Positions 33,612 to 44,892 of a stretch of 64,000 bases of DNA are shown in pieces. Both the position numbers and the translations under genes were made by a program. Every line of letters begins with the position of its first letter. Position 1 is the stretch's first letter. The notes below the pieces were generated by a model, which had not been told where the DNA came from, did no database searches, and was given only the letters and a program-made list of their open reading frames with translations. Source of the stretch: Calocera cornea HHB12733 (lineage: Eukaryota > Basidiomycota > Dacrymycetes > Dacrymycetales > Dacrymycetaceae); NCBI GenBank assembly GCA_001632435.1, contig KV423924.1, forward strand, positions 186,001 to 250,000, read 5' to 3'.

Positions 33612-36600
33612 ATGGCAGCGTCCGTGTTCACCAGCTCCGTCCTCTCCGTCCCCGGCCAGCGGCCGCTGCCCAGGAGCATCCCGCACGAGGGCGAGTCCGG
33701 CGCGCTCCGGGCGGTCGAGGGCACGCGCCAGACGGTCAACAGCACGCTCGCCAAGGATGTCCAGGACACGCAGGCGGACTTGTACTCCGTGCTGAGCAGT
33801 GAGTAGTGCTGTGCTTTGCTTTGTCCTGGGTGGAGGCGCTGACGCGGGAGTGGTCGCTTTAGATGTGCCCGCGGAGTATACGACCCTCAGGAACGAGGCG
33901 TGGCTGCCGTACTTTGTTAAGCACGAGATCAGGCCGCCGCCGGATATTGATGCTGGGCTGCGTGCGTCTCTCGGTCTTCTCCGGTAGAGGAGCGTGGTTG
34001 CTGATGCGCAGGCAGTGGACGGCGTGCCGTATAGGATGGGCCTGCTGCCGCAGATGAACCTCGCGTGGTGGGCCAGCGGGAGTAGGGTCGTGTTATGGGA
34101 CTACCTCTTGCCGTATGTACCCCGTTTTGTCCTCGATGTTGGAGCGCTCATCGTTATCCAGTGCGCCGAATAACCTGACTGTGCTGGCGGACATGGAGTA
34201 CCCGGTCACCTCAGTCGCACTAGTGAAACCGCGGCGAAGTACCTACCTCCCTTCTTCCCTTGTTTGACGCCGCCTAACCCCCTCCCAGACGTCTACCAAC
34301 CGACCGTCTCCTGGGTGCTCCTCGTAGTGACCTCCGCACGCATAACCTTTCATGCGATCCACCAGCTTCCCTCCCAGCCGAACGTCGCCTCCTCCCCGCA
34401 GTCCCAGCCCTGGGAACTCTACGCCAGCGACCTCGCCGTCGACACCAGCTCGAGCGGGGAGATGACGAGCGTGTGCGGGACGGACGACGGGCGGATCTTC
34501 ATGTGCGGGGCGAGGGACGGGTGTGTGTACGAGCTCGTGTATAGGAGGACGGAGAGCTGGGGGGTCATCCCGTTCGTGACGAGGGGCGCGAGGTATGAGC
34601 TCATGAACCGGAGCGTGGCGACAGGTAGCTCGTTTTATCCTGCGCTGTTTGGCGGGCCCAAACATGGTGCGTCCCTCGATTTTTCCGCTAAAGCGCAAGA
34701 ACTGAATGTGCAGCAGACCTCATCCGCATGGTCGCTGTTGACTCCAAGCGGAACGTCCTCTACACGCTCTCGAACCAGGAGGACATCTCAGTTTACTACC
34801 TCGGCCCTCCCGCACCCGCTAACCAGGAAGCGAGCCTGCACTTCAGCGCCCCCTACATAGCCAAAAACATCTACACCGCCGCGCTCACGCAGTCCCCCAC
34901 GAACCCCTCCCTACCGAACAAGCAGGCCTTCCACATCGCCGCGCTCATCCCGACCCTCCCGCAGGAAAGCAGATACATCCACCTCGTCGCTGTGACGACC
35001 GCGGGGCTCAGGCTCTACTTCACCTTCTTCCGCCGGAACCCGTACAACCCCGCCAGCCCGCCGTACCCTACGCCGAACGGCGCCCCCGTCTCCCTCGACC
35101 TCATGTTCGTCCGCTCCCCGCCTACAATGCCGTACGACGCCGTCGTCCCGCGCACCGACCCAGCGTGGTACGGCCGGCAGCGGCCCGCCGAGCCCCAGCA
35201 CCCGCAAGGCTACGCCTTCTCCTTCACCGACGTGAACAGCGCGACGGTGTGCTCCTCCGACTTCCTCATCGGCCAAGCGCTGCCCAAGACGGGCGCCTCG
35301 GCCTTCTCCAAAGCCGCCATCCTCGCCTGCTCGCCCGACCTCGGCCGCTTGTTCAGGTACAACGCCGACCCGAACCCGATCGGAGGGACGATGAGCAGCA
35401 TGAGCTACGGCTCGCTCGGGCCAGCCCAGCGCCCGCCGCTCACAGAGTCGTGGACGATCCTCCCTCTCGACGGGCTCACGCACGGCATCGCCCCGCTCTC
35501 CCAGCCCTCATTTATCCTTACCACGGCCGACAGCGCCAGCGTGAGCAGCGAGATGCTCACCATGTTCACCTCCGCCCCCGCGCAGTACGTCGTCCTCACC
35601 ACCTCGGGCGCGTACGTCCTCCAGCACCGCCGGCCCGTCGACGTCCTCCGCTCGCTCATCGAACGCGGCGCGCGATCGGGAAACGAGGACGACGTGCAGC
35701 AGTTCCACGACGTCTTCGGCAAGGAGCAGAGCTGCGCTATGGCCCTCGCGATCGCCTGCGGGAACACGCTCACCCTGCGCGACTGGACGCCCCCGGGCGC
35801 CAGTACCGGGGCCCAGGACGCGGGCGCGATGACGCGGTACACGGCCACGTTCGAGCCGCAGCTCGGGGGACAGGGGGTCGAGCATCTTGCTGGGAGGCTG
35901 TTCCAGAGGTGGGGCGGGCATCCGATCAGGCTTAGGATGGGCGCTGCGCAGGACGAGGGGACGATGTTGTTTAGCGGGAAGTATCAGGGGCTGAGCATCT
36001 ATGTGAGCCGGCTGCTGAGGCCCATCTGGAAGGAGAAGGTCGCTGCTATGTACGTGATCATGCTTTGGATAACAGTATTGGGGCTGATAGGTTATCTGCA
36101 GTGCTGGCGGCAAGTTCCAGACGAACGTGACCATGAGCACGCTCTCGCAGGTCCAGACGGAGCTCACCAACCTCAACCTCTTCCTGGAGCGCGATATGAG
36201 CTTGTTCGAGATCTTCACCACCGACGGCCCCGCGGACGACGTGGCGCGGGAGCGCGAGCTCGCCGCCTGCAAAGCGATCAAGGCGCTCGTCTCGCGCACC
36301 ATCGAGGCCATCGCGTTCGTGATGCTCATGATCGACTTTGGCCTGCACGACGTGATGATGCAGTGTGATCCGCCCGTGCGCGAGCTGCTCCCCAAGATGA
36401 GCTACGAGGAGCTGCTGGTCACGGAGCAGGGGACGGAGGCGGCCCGCGCGCTCGTCAACGCGATCATCAACCATCAGATCTCGCAGCAGCGGAGCGTGGA
36501 CGCGGTCAGCGACATCCTCAACCAGCGGTGTGGGTCGTTTTGTAGCCCGGAGCAGGTCATCGTGTACAAGGTGAGTAATTCACCCGAGATTGCTGCGTAT

Positions 36601-38304
36601 GTTTACGTTTGAGTCGCTAGGGTTACGAGAGCATCCGGCTGGCACGGCAGGAGCACCCGAGCCAACGGATCACACACCTGCAAGAGTCGCTCCGGCTATT
36701 CTCCCAAGCTGCACGAGCCCTTACGCCTGAAAAGCTTTCTGAGTACTGCAAAGAGTACTGCGACCTTGGCTACCCTCAGGGCGCGATCGGTTTGCCCTTG
36801 GTATGCGCGCGCGAATGGGATGCCTTCGAGGAAGGCGCCGCGTACTTCGCTGCCGACAAGCCGCAGGGCGACCCTCGGGCATACCGATATGCGCAGAGGG
36901 AGGCGGCGTACAAATGCGCCTTCCAGAGTCTGATGGTTTTTGATGACCGCGTGCTGCAAGCAGCGGACCCGGCTGTGACGGACGCCGATCGACTTCGGAA
37001 TGCCGCGTACTCCATTGCCCTGCAGTCTGAGGATGAGATCTTTCACTACAACCTCTATCAGTGGTTTGTAGACAATGGACAGGAAACGCGGTTACTTGAG
37101 GTCAGCTCGTTCACCCAAACAACTCCCAGCTCACCTAACGTGTTTCTGTAGCTGCATACGCCATTCATTGAACTGTTCCTTACTCGACCGCCGCCGCTTC
37201 TCTGGAAGCACGAGTTGCTGTGGCAGTTCTACATCCGCAACAATCGGCCAACAGAAGCAGCCTTCATCCTCAATGAGATGGCCCACAGTACCGAGTATGT
37301 TATACCTACCGAAGAGGTGGAAACGGTGTGCTGACCCGCTTCCAGCCCTTCTCTCTCGCTGGAGCAACGGATATCGTACCTGTCGCGCGCAGTGAGCAAT
37401 GCAAAGTCGCTGTCTGCAGCCGTGGGCGATCAGAGCGCCGTCGAATTTCTCACCGATCTGGAAGAACGGCTGGAGGTTGCCCAGTTACAAGCAGAGCTGT
37501 ACTCGCAACTGCAGCGAGCTGTTGGGAAAGATGCCGGTGGCGCCGATGCCCTCAAGAAGCTTGGTTCTCAGTTATGGACTATCACCGACCTGTGGCAACA
37601 ATTTGCGGTGCCTTACAATCTGGACTATATCAAGCTCCTCATTCTTCACGTCTCAAATCATTCCGACCTGAACCTTGTCATGGGCACATGGCGGAGAATC
37701 ATTGAGACAGGTACGCGACTTGTGACATTATTCGCAGAGCATGATATTCATCTCTTTGTAGCAAAAGAGACAGCTGCCATGCAAGGCGGCGCAGCTCATG
37801 ACTATATTGCCGATGCCATGATCCGCTACGGCCAGCGACTATACCCTTCCAATGTTGCATTCCCGTTGGATCTGCTCCTTGACGAACTTTTACGATACCA
37901 ATACGACAACAAGGATACCGCGTCCATTCCTTCTGGCTGGGCATGCAGAACGCTCACGTCGGCAAATGTCGAGTGGCGCACTCTGTTCGACATTCTGGAG
38001 AGTATCTACCTCGATCATGTACGTTCATCGCACGGAAATGCCAACCGCTATACTGATACCATATTCTCAGTCATCTCCACCGTGGAGCACATCGGACGGT
38101 CAGGCCTTTCTGCGTCTGGAAATCGCCCAATATCTGTCTATCTGGTTCATGGCAGAGTCCGGGCCGATGGCCTCGATGTCCACCGCCGAGTTCCCCGTCG
38201 GGTTCGTAGATACAAAGGTTGGGGAGTACCTGAACCAGCAGACGTCGGAGATTGGGCGCAAGCTCCTGCTCGAGCTCAGCAAGGCGCTGAGGCGGACGTA
38301 TTGA
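33612..38304 (+). CDS. Nucleoporin NUP155/NUP170 (inner ring)
   Basis: Scaffold of the nuclear pore inner ring. About 1,380 aa after removal of roughly ten short introns, the normal size. N-terminal beta-propeller region: NEAWLPYFVKHEIRPPPD, LLPQMNLAWWASGSRVVLWDY, SWVLLVVTSARITFHAI, CGTDDGRIFMCGARDGCVYE and LIRMVAVDSKRNVLYTLSN are characteristic. It is followed by an alpha-solenoid with LNLFLERD, LDYIKLLILHVSNHSDLNLV and a C-terminal AFLRLEIAQYLSIWFM block ending at the stop 38302-38304. Known introns include 33799-33862 and those after LLP (34110), VKPRR (34240), GPKH (34665), VYKV (36571) and LDH (38019). I chose Met 33612 (MAASVFTSSVLSVPGQRPLP). Confidence 0.94.
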
Positions 38305-38457
38305 TGTACATGGACGACTATCACACACTTTGCATAATGTAACCATCTGAGCAACCCAAAGTGGCCAAATGCCGACAGGATGTGGACAGTGCGATATTAC
38401 GAGCGTGTATGCATACTGTACAAGTGCGATACAAAGCAAAAGAAAATAGATGGTGCC

Positions 38458-39262
38458 TTATGCATCTCCTCTGATCATCGCCAAGAAGCCCTCCTTCGAA
38501 AGATCCACTGACAACGCCGTCAGCCCGCGGTTATGTGAATCAAAGCGCTAGTACTTACCTTCCTTGGCCCGACCAACGATATTATCCACGCCTCTCTTCT
38601 TCTTGTTCGCAAACCCTTCCACACTCGGCGCAGGCAGCCTGGGCTTCCCCGTTCCTTTCTCCGACTCTTTCGCCTCCTGTTGCGCCGCCGACAGGTTCTG
38701 GCTCGCTTGGATTGCGTTGAACAGTTTGACAACGCCACGCTGGGCCGTTTTCCTGAGCACGCGCTCGCCCTCGTTGCCCCAACCACCAATGACGTCCGTG
38801 ACATGGCCGACCTCTTCCTTGTCTTTTCTCTGTCCTTTTAGGATTTCGCGCGCGCGCTTCTCGAGCTTCTCCTCTTTCATGGCATGTTTCACGGAGGGCT
38901 TGAGGTTGAGCAGGTCCGCGCCTGCTGCCGGTGCTCGGGCCTCAATCAGCGAGGACAGCACTGCACCGAACGTGGATGGAGAGGCGGCTCGATGTTTACG
39001 TTCTATAACGTTGTTAATAGACTGCATTGGTGCAGTACCAGGACAGTAACGCACTCTTCGTCTTCTTGCTCTTCGAGGTTCGCGCCTTGTCGATCTCCTC
39101 CTCCGTCCCATCGCCCTCGCTGCCAGATCCTGAGGCTTCGGGCTCGGATCCGCTCTCGTCGCCCTCGACCCCCTCGCTCATCTCGACATCGTGTTCCACC
39201 GCTTTCGGTTTCTCCTCGTCCCTCGCCTTGCGTTTTGCAGGAACAGCTCTTGAAGGTGCCAT
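38458..39262 (-). CDS. RRP15: Ribosomal RNA-processing protein RRP15
   Basis: Nucleolar factor for 60S subunit maturation. Exons (reverse) 39055-39262, 38559-39002, 38458-38507 give 233 aa. N-terminus basic then acidic (SEGVEGDESGSEPEASGSG), then the family core: FGAVLSSLIEA, KEEKLEKRAREILKGQRKDK and the diagnostic VLRKTAQRGVVKLFNAIQ. The short last exon supplies DLSKEGFLAMIRGDA, the usual RRP15 end. An alternative start at 39295 would add MQVFDDAGTTT. Divergent from the gene at 39578. Confidence 0.93.
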
Positions 39263-39577
39263 AGTCGTCGTACCGGCGTCGTCGAAGACCTGCAAGAGTT
39301 ACCGAGAGAGGACCCTGTCGTCGGAGGCAAAATTTCTGCTGTACCCAATTTGGTATTCAGGTGGTTCGCGTGCCTCCTCTCCCCCCCGCTCCCACCCTCC
39401 CCTCCGCCGTATCCCCTTCAGCTTGCCAGCCCGCTGCTGATCGGGGCACCCGTCCAAGGCGGTTGAATGCGCCGTTTTGCGGCGGTTACTCAACTATACT
39501 GCAATGCGCAATCGAAAACGACGGCGCAGCCCTTTGTACCCGTTCTTCCGTTTCTGTACCCTCCTGGTGCGCTGAGG

Positions 39578-40774
39578 ATGCTGTCTACGGGGAGAAGCTT
39601 TGAGGTACGTCCGATTTCATACGCTCAGTGAGAACCAGTACTTAAAGTTTCCCAGATCCCTTTCAAAACTGGTGTGGAGACGCCGAATGCATCCACTTCG
39701 TCTGGTCAACCCGGTCATCCCGAAGAACAGCAGGCGAAACGTACCGTCTCTTCGTTGCCCGACCTAGAGCTCAAGCCGTGGGAACGAATGCATACGGATC
39801 GTTATGGAGTCATTATTGAAGAAGGAAGGGACGGAGGGTCGAGTGATGCCGTTGCATGGGCACGAAGAAAGCGGAAGGACGACGCAGTGCCTGCCTCTGC
39901 AACTGCCCTTTGGCCGCGAAAGCCACCGGTCCTGCCCATTTCTTCCACTTCCAGCATCGGCATCCGCACAAATCTTTCTACCCCGAGCTTGCAGAGCATC
40001 CAGTCGATTGTGAAAGCAGAACGGCCAGTTCGTACCCCAAGGGAGCCGCGGGTCGAACCTATCCAGGGCCAGTTCGAGGCACCAGCCAAGGTCAGGGCTA
40101 CGCCAGCAATCGTCATGCAGCTCGCGAACCGCAAGCCTATTCCACATAACGCCGCTGAACGGTCTCTTTGGCATCGTGTTCGCAGAATGGTCAATCGCGC
40201 CATCGCAGCGAGACAGGCAGCTGGAATGCCGCTGGCCCGCATTCCCACACGCCAAGAGGAGCACCGCCAGCTGCAAAACGTCATTCGCCAAGCCCTTGAA
40301 CGCAGAAGCGCGGGACTCGCAGCGCTTGAGAAGTATCTACGAGAACGCCTTGCGGAAATGCGGCGCCGGAGACTCGAGAAGCAGTCACATGAGAAGCATA
40401 CGAGCGTAGAGCCAGCATTCATGAAGCATACCGAGAATACGGCATCCCCAATTCAAGCAATCGGGGATCGGGACGCCGAGATAGGAGCCGTAGAGGAAAC
40501 CGAAGTCGAGAAGGCCCTCGCTGAAATACAAGCAGAACAGGCACTAAAGAACGTGACGATCGAGCGGTTGGAACTCGAGAAGCTTCAGCGCGAGAAAGAA
40601 TCAGTCGCGAAGACAGAATTGGAGAAGGATGGGGTGGAGCAAGATGCGGGCGAGAAGGAAGGGATTGAGGAATCGGTCCATGCCGAGGCTATTTCTCCGT
40701 CCAGAATCAGTGCACCGGCGAAGGACGAGCGTGAACTTGTACCTGGCAGCACTCCGCCGCCACCCTCCCGTTAG
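39578..40774 (+). CDS. Coiled-coil protein, possibly the N-terminal half of the following PPR-type gene
   Basis: First exon 39578-39604 (MLSTGRSFE), intron 39605-39655, then an open frame to the TAG at 40772-40774; 381 aa if read to that stop. Contents: WERMHTDRYGVIIEEGRD, a Pro/Ser linker, a basic helical block LWHRVRRMVNRAIAARQAAG, and a long Glu/Lys coiled coil (VEKALAEIQAEQALKN onward). No family recognised. The stop overlaps a possible intron donor GTTAGG at 40770. Removing 40770-40816 joins this frame to the next without a stop, giving one 917 aa protein. I think the joined form is at least as likely. Confidence 0.65.
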
Positions 40775-40816
40775 GCACTTTGTCTTATGTCGTTGACTTC
40801 TACTGAAGTTTTGTAG

Positions 40817-42429
40817 CTCCTGTTATTCCATCCCTTTCCACCCCTCCCTCCTCTGGAGTGCGTCCGTCGCTTGGCTCGAATCTGCCCGTGCCTTGGTGGT
40901 CCCGACGAAGTCGTCAGCTGCACACCCTTAGTCGAATCGTCGAAGATAAACGACGTTCACGGTTGTCACCTCAAATGACCAGACTTCGAAAGCGGGTCCA
41001 GGGGCTCTCCCCTCGACGACGGGATGCTTCCAGTCTCGCTCTCCCGACTCTTACTTCCATCCGTTCCATTCGCCCATTCGACGACAGATCGACCATCCCT
41101 GTGTTTGACACACCGGCAACCACGCCTGCGGCCGTGCTCAGGCTCGTGATTGATAGCAGCAAGCCCTATCGATCCCCGACTGTCGACAAGCTCGTCGCTT
41201 TTCACAACTCATTCGGCCGCCTTCGCTCGACAGCCTCCTTCAACTACGTGATTTCCATCTGTATCCGTGAGCGATACTTCAAGCGAGCGCAACAGTGTTT
41301 CGAAGAGATGAGATATGCCGGCATCCGCTGGGACAGCGGAACTTGGGTGGAGTTTATTCGACTTCAGGCGGCGTGCCAGAAATGGGACGCGGTCGAGGCC
41401 GTCATTCGAAACTCAACGTCTGATATCGGAACACTGCTGGCTCTGCTTCCAGGTCAAACAAATGCGCTTGGCAGGTCAGCTGCACCCAGTGATACCTTCG
41501 AACGGCTTAGACTGCTGAGCCAGGCGCGCATAGAAATCGATGCCGCGCATACTGTCAACCTTCCGTACGTCGCCAAGTACAAGCTCATACGCTCCCTCTT
41601 TATAGCCAACCCAAACGAAGCGCTCCAGATGACGAAGCGCCACCTTCACGATCTACCGCCGGACCCTACCCCAGCACAGTTATCGGAAGCGCTCGACCTG
41701 ATCCATCTCAACCTACGTGCACCAACAGGAAATAAATCAAGCAGCGCTGAATACTTTCGTGCTTGGAATCGCTTGTGTGAATTGCTTGGCCTGCATGACA
41801 AACTCAGACCAACAGCGTTTACTGTCTACTTGCTTCTCAAGTACATGCGGTCCATGAAGGATAGGAGTCGCCGAGCCTTTGACACGGTCAAGATGGCAAA
41901 GAAACGCTGGGGACCTGGGGTTGAGAATTACTGGACACACATGACTCAGGCACTGTATGCGATGCAGAACAACCTGGACAAGAGGTCTTACAAGCTTCTC
42001 AAGAGCGCACGAGAGGAGCTCGAAGCGCTCGAAACAGGCGGCATGGGACTTCATTCCAGGACAAGCCATGTGGCTATGCGACGTTATCGCCACGCATGGC
42101 AACGTTACTACGACCTGATGCGGCATTGGAGGCGTTTACGTCTGAAGCTCAAGCGGAAGGAGAAGCAGCAGGAGATAAATGCATTCTTCGAGGCGCCGGA
42201 CGGCGTCGTGACCACATCGGTGAAGGATACGACAGCGGTGGAAGAGATGACAGCGGCGGAAGAGATGACAGCGGTGGAAGAGATGACGCCGGTGGAAGAG
42301 ATGAATCCGGTGGAGAAGACGACAGCGGTGGAAGAGACAACGGTGGTGGACGAGACAACGTCAGTGGATGTGCATGTTGTGGTGGGGTTTGAACCTACCC
42401 ATCGTCGGATGATAAGTGCAAGATCTTGA
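40817..42429 (+). CDS. PPR-type (pentatricopeptide-like) mitochondrial protein, likely 3' exon of the preceding gene
   Basis: Uninterrupted frame with helical-pair character typical of fungal mitochondrial RNA-binding PPR proteins: FNYVISICIRERYFKRAQQC, FEEMRYAGIRWDSGTWVEFI (a clear PPR unit), and later units around YFRAWNRLCELLGLHDKLRP and LKYMRSMKDRSRRAFDT. The frame is open from 40817, but the first in-frame ATG is at 40975, which supports this being a downstream exon. If separate, the product is 484 aa from MTRLRKRVQGLSPRRR, a basic presequence-like start. The C-terminal 50 residues are an 18 nt tandem repeat encoding VEEMTA-like units. Confidence 0.75.
42231..42374 (+). repeat. 18 nt coding minisatellite, eight units
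   Basis: Eight consecutive units related to GACAGCGGTGGAAGAGAT at the 3' end of the PPR-type frame, each encoding a hexapeptide like TAVEEM. The third unit repeats the first exactly; later units drift. Confidence 0.9.
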
Positions 42430-42702
42430 TGCACGGCTCTAAGGACTCCTAATCATATGTATCCCTAGCAACGCATGTTTATTAATGGATTGATGCCGTA
42501 CGTGGTATCTCCCTCTCATCTGCATTTGTGAGGCGGCTTCGGAGATGCTTCCAGTCTCAACCTCGATGAAGTCCCACGGCCCTTGCCAGGGACAGGCTCG
42601 CTAGTGGCGAGACCCAGGGTTGGAAGTACTGGTTACCAGTCCATCTGGCAGTCCGTACGACAAATGAAAGCACAGAGGAAACACTGTCAATGAACATAAT
42701 GA

Positions 42703-43037
42703 GCAGGGGCTTTTCAGATACGTCCCTTTTCTCTCGTTCTACCTGACAACCTTACTGAAGCTTGGTAGCATCACAACTTCTCTGGTGCAGCGCAGGTACG
42801 GCGGTTACGACCACCTATTCAAGCAACCGCTGCTGCTTCCGCGTCCCTACCACTCCTGGCCTCTTCAAGTCGTCGTTTCCCCTTATGAATACCTCGCTGT
42901 CGGTGAGTGCTCGTCCGCCCTCCATGCCTATACGCCAGGCTGAGACAAATGCGCCCGGAACTTTGCTGTTTTCTCGTTAGGCGATGGCATGCGAACAGCC
43001 GCTCTGCGCGAACACGACCCGCCCGTTCTCTCTTCGG
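42703..43037 (+). repeat. Third copy of the duplication-border repeat, with exon-like fragment
   Basis: GAGCAGGGGCTTTTCAGATA, then TTACTGAAGCTTGGTAG, matches 18090-18260 and the reverse complement of about 9130-9310. From 42797 the sequence reads like coding exons (YGGYDHLFKQPLLL; intron-like GTGAGT...GTTAG at 42902-42980; then GDGMRTAALREHDPP). The right arm has a diverged counterpart (FGSHPQLLKRPLLS). No full gene is present; family not recognised. Confidence 0.6.
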
Positions 43038-43199
43038 GTGAGTCCTCCGTTACCTGTAGCCCACTCCTCTAGAGGAAGCTAGTCAAATAGTCCTTGTGAG
43101 CATAATAAACTCGTTTCGAATATGACATCTGCGATTGTTGCCACTGTCATCATATAATAAGAGACGGCTGACGGTCATATGTATGACCGCTTTAATTTT

Positions 43200-43430
43200 T
43201 GCAAAGGGCTACAGTACTGTAGCCCCAATGCTTTAATATGGTATACGGTGGAGCCCACGTTCAAGTTAACAATTGTCCATCTCTTGTCACTATGTGCATA
43301 TTGTGCGAAGACCTTCCGCCGTGCTCAGCAAGGTCCGGTGGAGGAACTCCAGCCAGCGGCGTAATCACCCACGTCCATATCTGCATGTCCACTCGCATAT
43401 CCGACCGTATATCCGGCGGTAAACATACAT
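43200..43430 (-). repeat. Dispersed repeat family 2, copy 2
   Basis: Reverse-complement relative of 8590-8890: GGATATGCGAGTGGACATGC, GAGTTCCTCCACCGG, CTTGCTGAG and GCACAATATGCACA in the same order. Confidence 0.6.
43206..43225. repeat. 20 bp perfect palindrome
   Basis: GGGCTACAGTACTGTAGCCC, inside repeat copy 2; could form a hairpin. The other copy (near 8860) is not palindromic. Confidence 0.8.
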
Positions 43431-43887
43431 AAGTTACCGATACCAAATTTATTGCAAGTTTTTGCATTGCAATAAGTTTCATTTTTATATTTATTCAATT
43501 AAGAGAAAGACGGCCATATCCAGGAGCGTACCCAGATAAATATCGGGCCCCGTATCGCGAGTTGGGTTCCATCAGGTCATGTCCTGTCACTACTACTAGT
43601 CAAGAGGTACAGATGGAAACGATCGACACGGATCACAGTGCAAAGAAGACTACATCGATCTTATCCAAAGACGACCGTGAACTCTTGTACTTTAAGAACA
43701 TCGATGTCAGTCCCATCAGCGCGGATTGTTCCGACGACGATCGTTATGGGAAGTTGTGTCCCTTCGCTTGATGCGCTGGCAGCGCGCCCGTCCGTCGTCC
43801 TCTCTACTCTTCCCAAAGCCCCTCCAATTCACACGAGGCCTTCTTTTCCGCTCGACCACCATTTGCACAGTGCCAAGAAAAATCAAT

Positions 43888-44292
43888 ATGGCCGTGCCCA
43901 ATGAGTCCCTCCCGGTGAACTTGTTCAAGATCCTCGATCCATCTGAGTTCCCGACTGGCGCTCCGTCCGCTGCCTCTCTATCGTCCATCTCGACAATGCC
44001 TTCGACGGCCCTCGACAAGTCAGAAGGATTCATCCACATGGCACGTGCACGGCAGCTCTCTCTCCCTCTCTCTCGTTTCTTCGCCGACGTGGACGAGATC
44101 GTGCTCGTCCGCGTCGTTTGGGACAAGGTCAAGGACGACATCAGATGGGACAAGATTTCGAGCGGGGACGAGTATCCGCATTTGTTGAGGGATCTGCGAG
44201 GGGATGACTGCGACGAAGTCAAGGTTGTGCAGAGAGAGGGGAAGGATTGGCCAGAGAGGATTGAGAGCGAGAAGGGCTGGGTGTGGAGTTAG
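43888..44292 (+). CDS. DUF952-domain protein (paralogue 1)
   Basis: Unspliced 134 aa frame starting MAVPNESLPVNLFKILDP. Domain marks: FKILDPSEF at the start, STALDKSEGFIHMA (the DGFIHLS-type motif), LPLSRFFADVDEIVLVRV, and DEYPHLLRDLRGDD. DUF952 proteins are small, often single-domain. I recall the fold being grouped with ADP-ribosyltransferases, but no activity is established here. It is one of three paralogues within 5 kb, on the opposite strand from the other two. Met 43888 was chosen because the upstream open frame (from 43726) has no domain content. Confidence 0.88.
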   Translation: MAVPNESLPVNLFKILDPSEFPTGAPSAASLSSISTMPSTALDKSEGFIHMARARQLSLPLSRFFADVDEIVLVRVVWDKVKDDIRWDKISSGDEYPHLLRDLRGDDCDEVKVVQREGKDWPERIESEKGWVWS

Positions 44293-44892
44293 ACGTGTGA
44301 AAGGGTGGCACGGATGTATGCGGTGTGTGAATGCTGAGCCAGTATGTCGCTTACTGAACTCCATTTAACCGCTGGTCTAATGCACAACTGTAGATATCCT
44401 CTTATGTACTACACACGAATGGACAAGCTCCACCGACTGGTCAATGGGCAGCCGCGTGGTGAATGACTCGGAGCGTTTCTCACGAAGTGCGGAGCGTCTC
44501 TGTCAGAAGTCCCGTTGGTGCGGATCCTTCAGGCATCGCGTGCCAGGCCGGGCACAACATCAGAAGAGCTGGTTCGCTTTGGTTGCACAGTCTAAAGAAG
44601 CATAGCGGCATATGGATTGTGATTTCGATCACAGAGATTTTGAACTTTACGTAGATTGGGTACAGGTAGACGCCGGAGATGAAGATATGAGAAAGAGCTA
44701 GATACAACGCGCGGTGAACATGCGTGAATATATGAAAAATGCGTAGTTGGAAGAATGCGATGGACAGAACCATTAGCAACGACAACGGCAAATGTGCCGC
44801 AGTCCAAATAGATTTATTGATGGGATGAAAAGTCTCCAACGTATGAACTGTGGCAAGGGTTAATTTACTGCCTAGGACGGAGGGCGGCTAGC
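44293..44892. other. Gene-free region between convergent genes
   Basis: No ORF with support; 3' flanks of DUF952 paralogue 1 and of the secreted protein gene. Confidence 0.5.

Larger units (their letters stand above)
42430..43887. other. Gene-free region with repeat fragments
   Basis: Holds a third copy of the inverted-duplication border family (42703-43037), copy 2 of repeat family 2 (43200-43430), a 20 bp palindrome, and an AT-rich tract (43440-43510). No intact gene. Confidence 0.6.

Noticed and set aside
42797..43037. Possible small gene with two exons
   Set aside because: No start or stop that gives a complete frame and it belongs to a dispersed repeat; kept only as an exon-like fragment.
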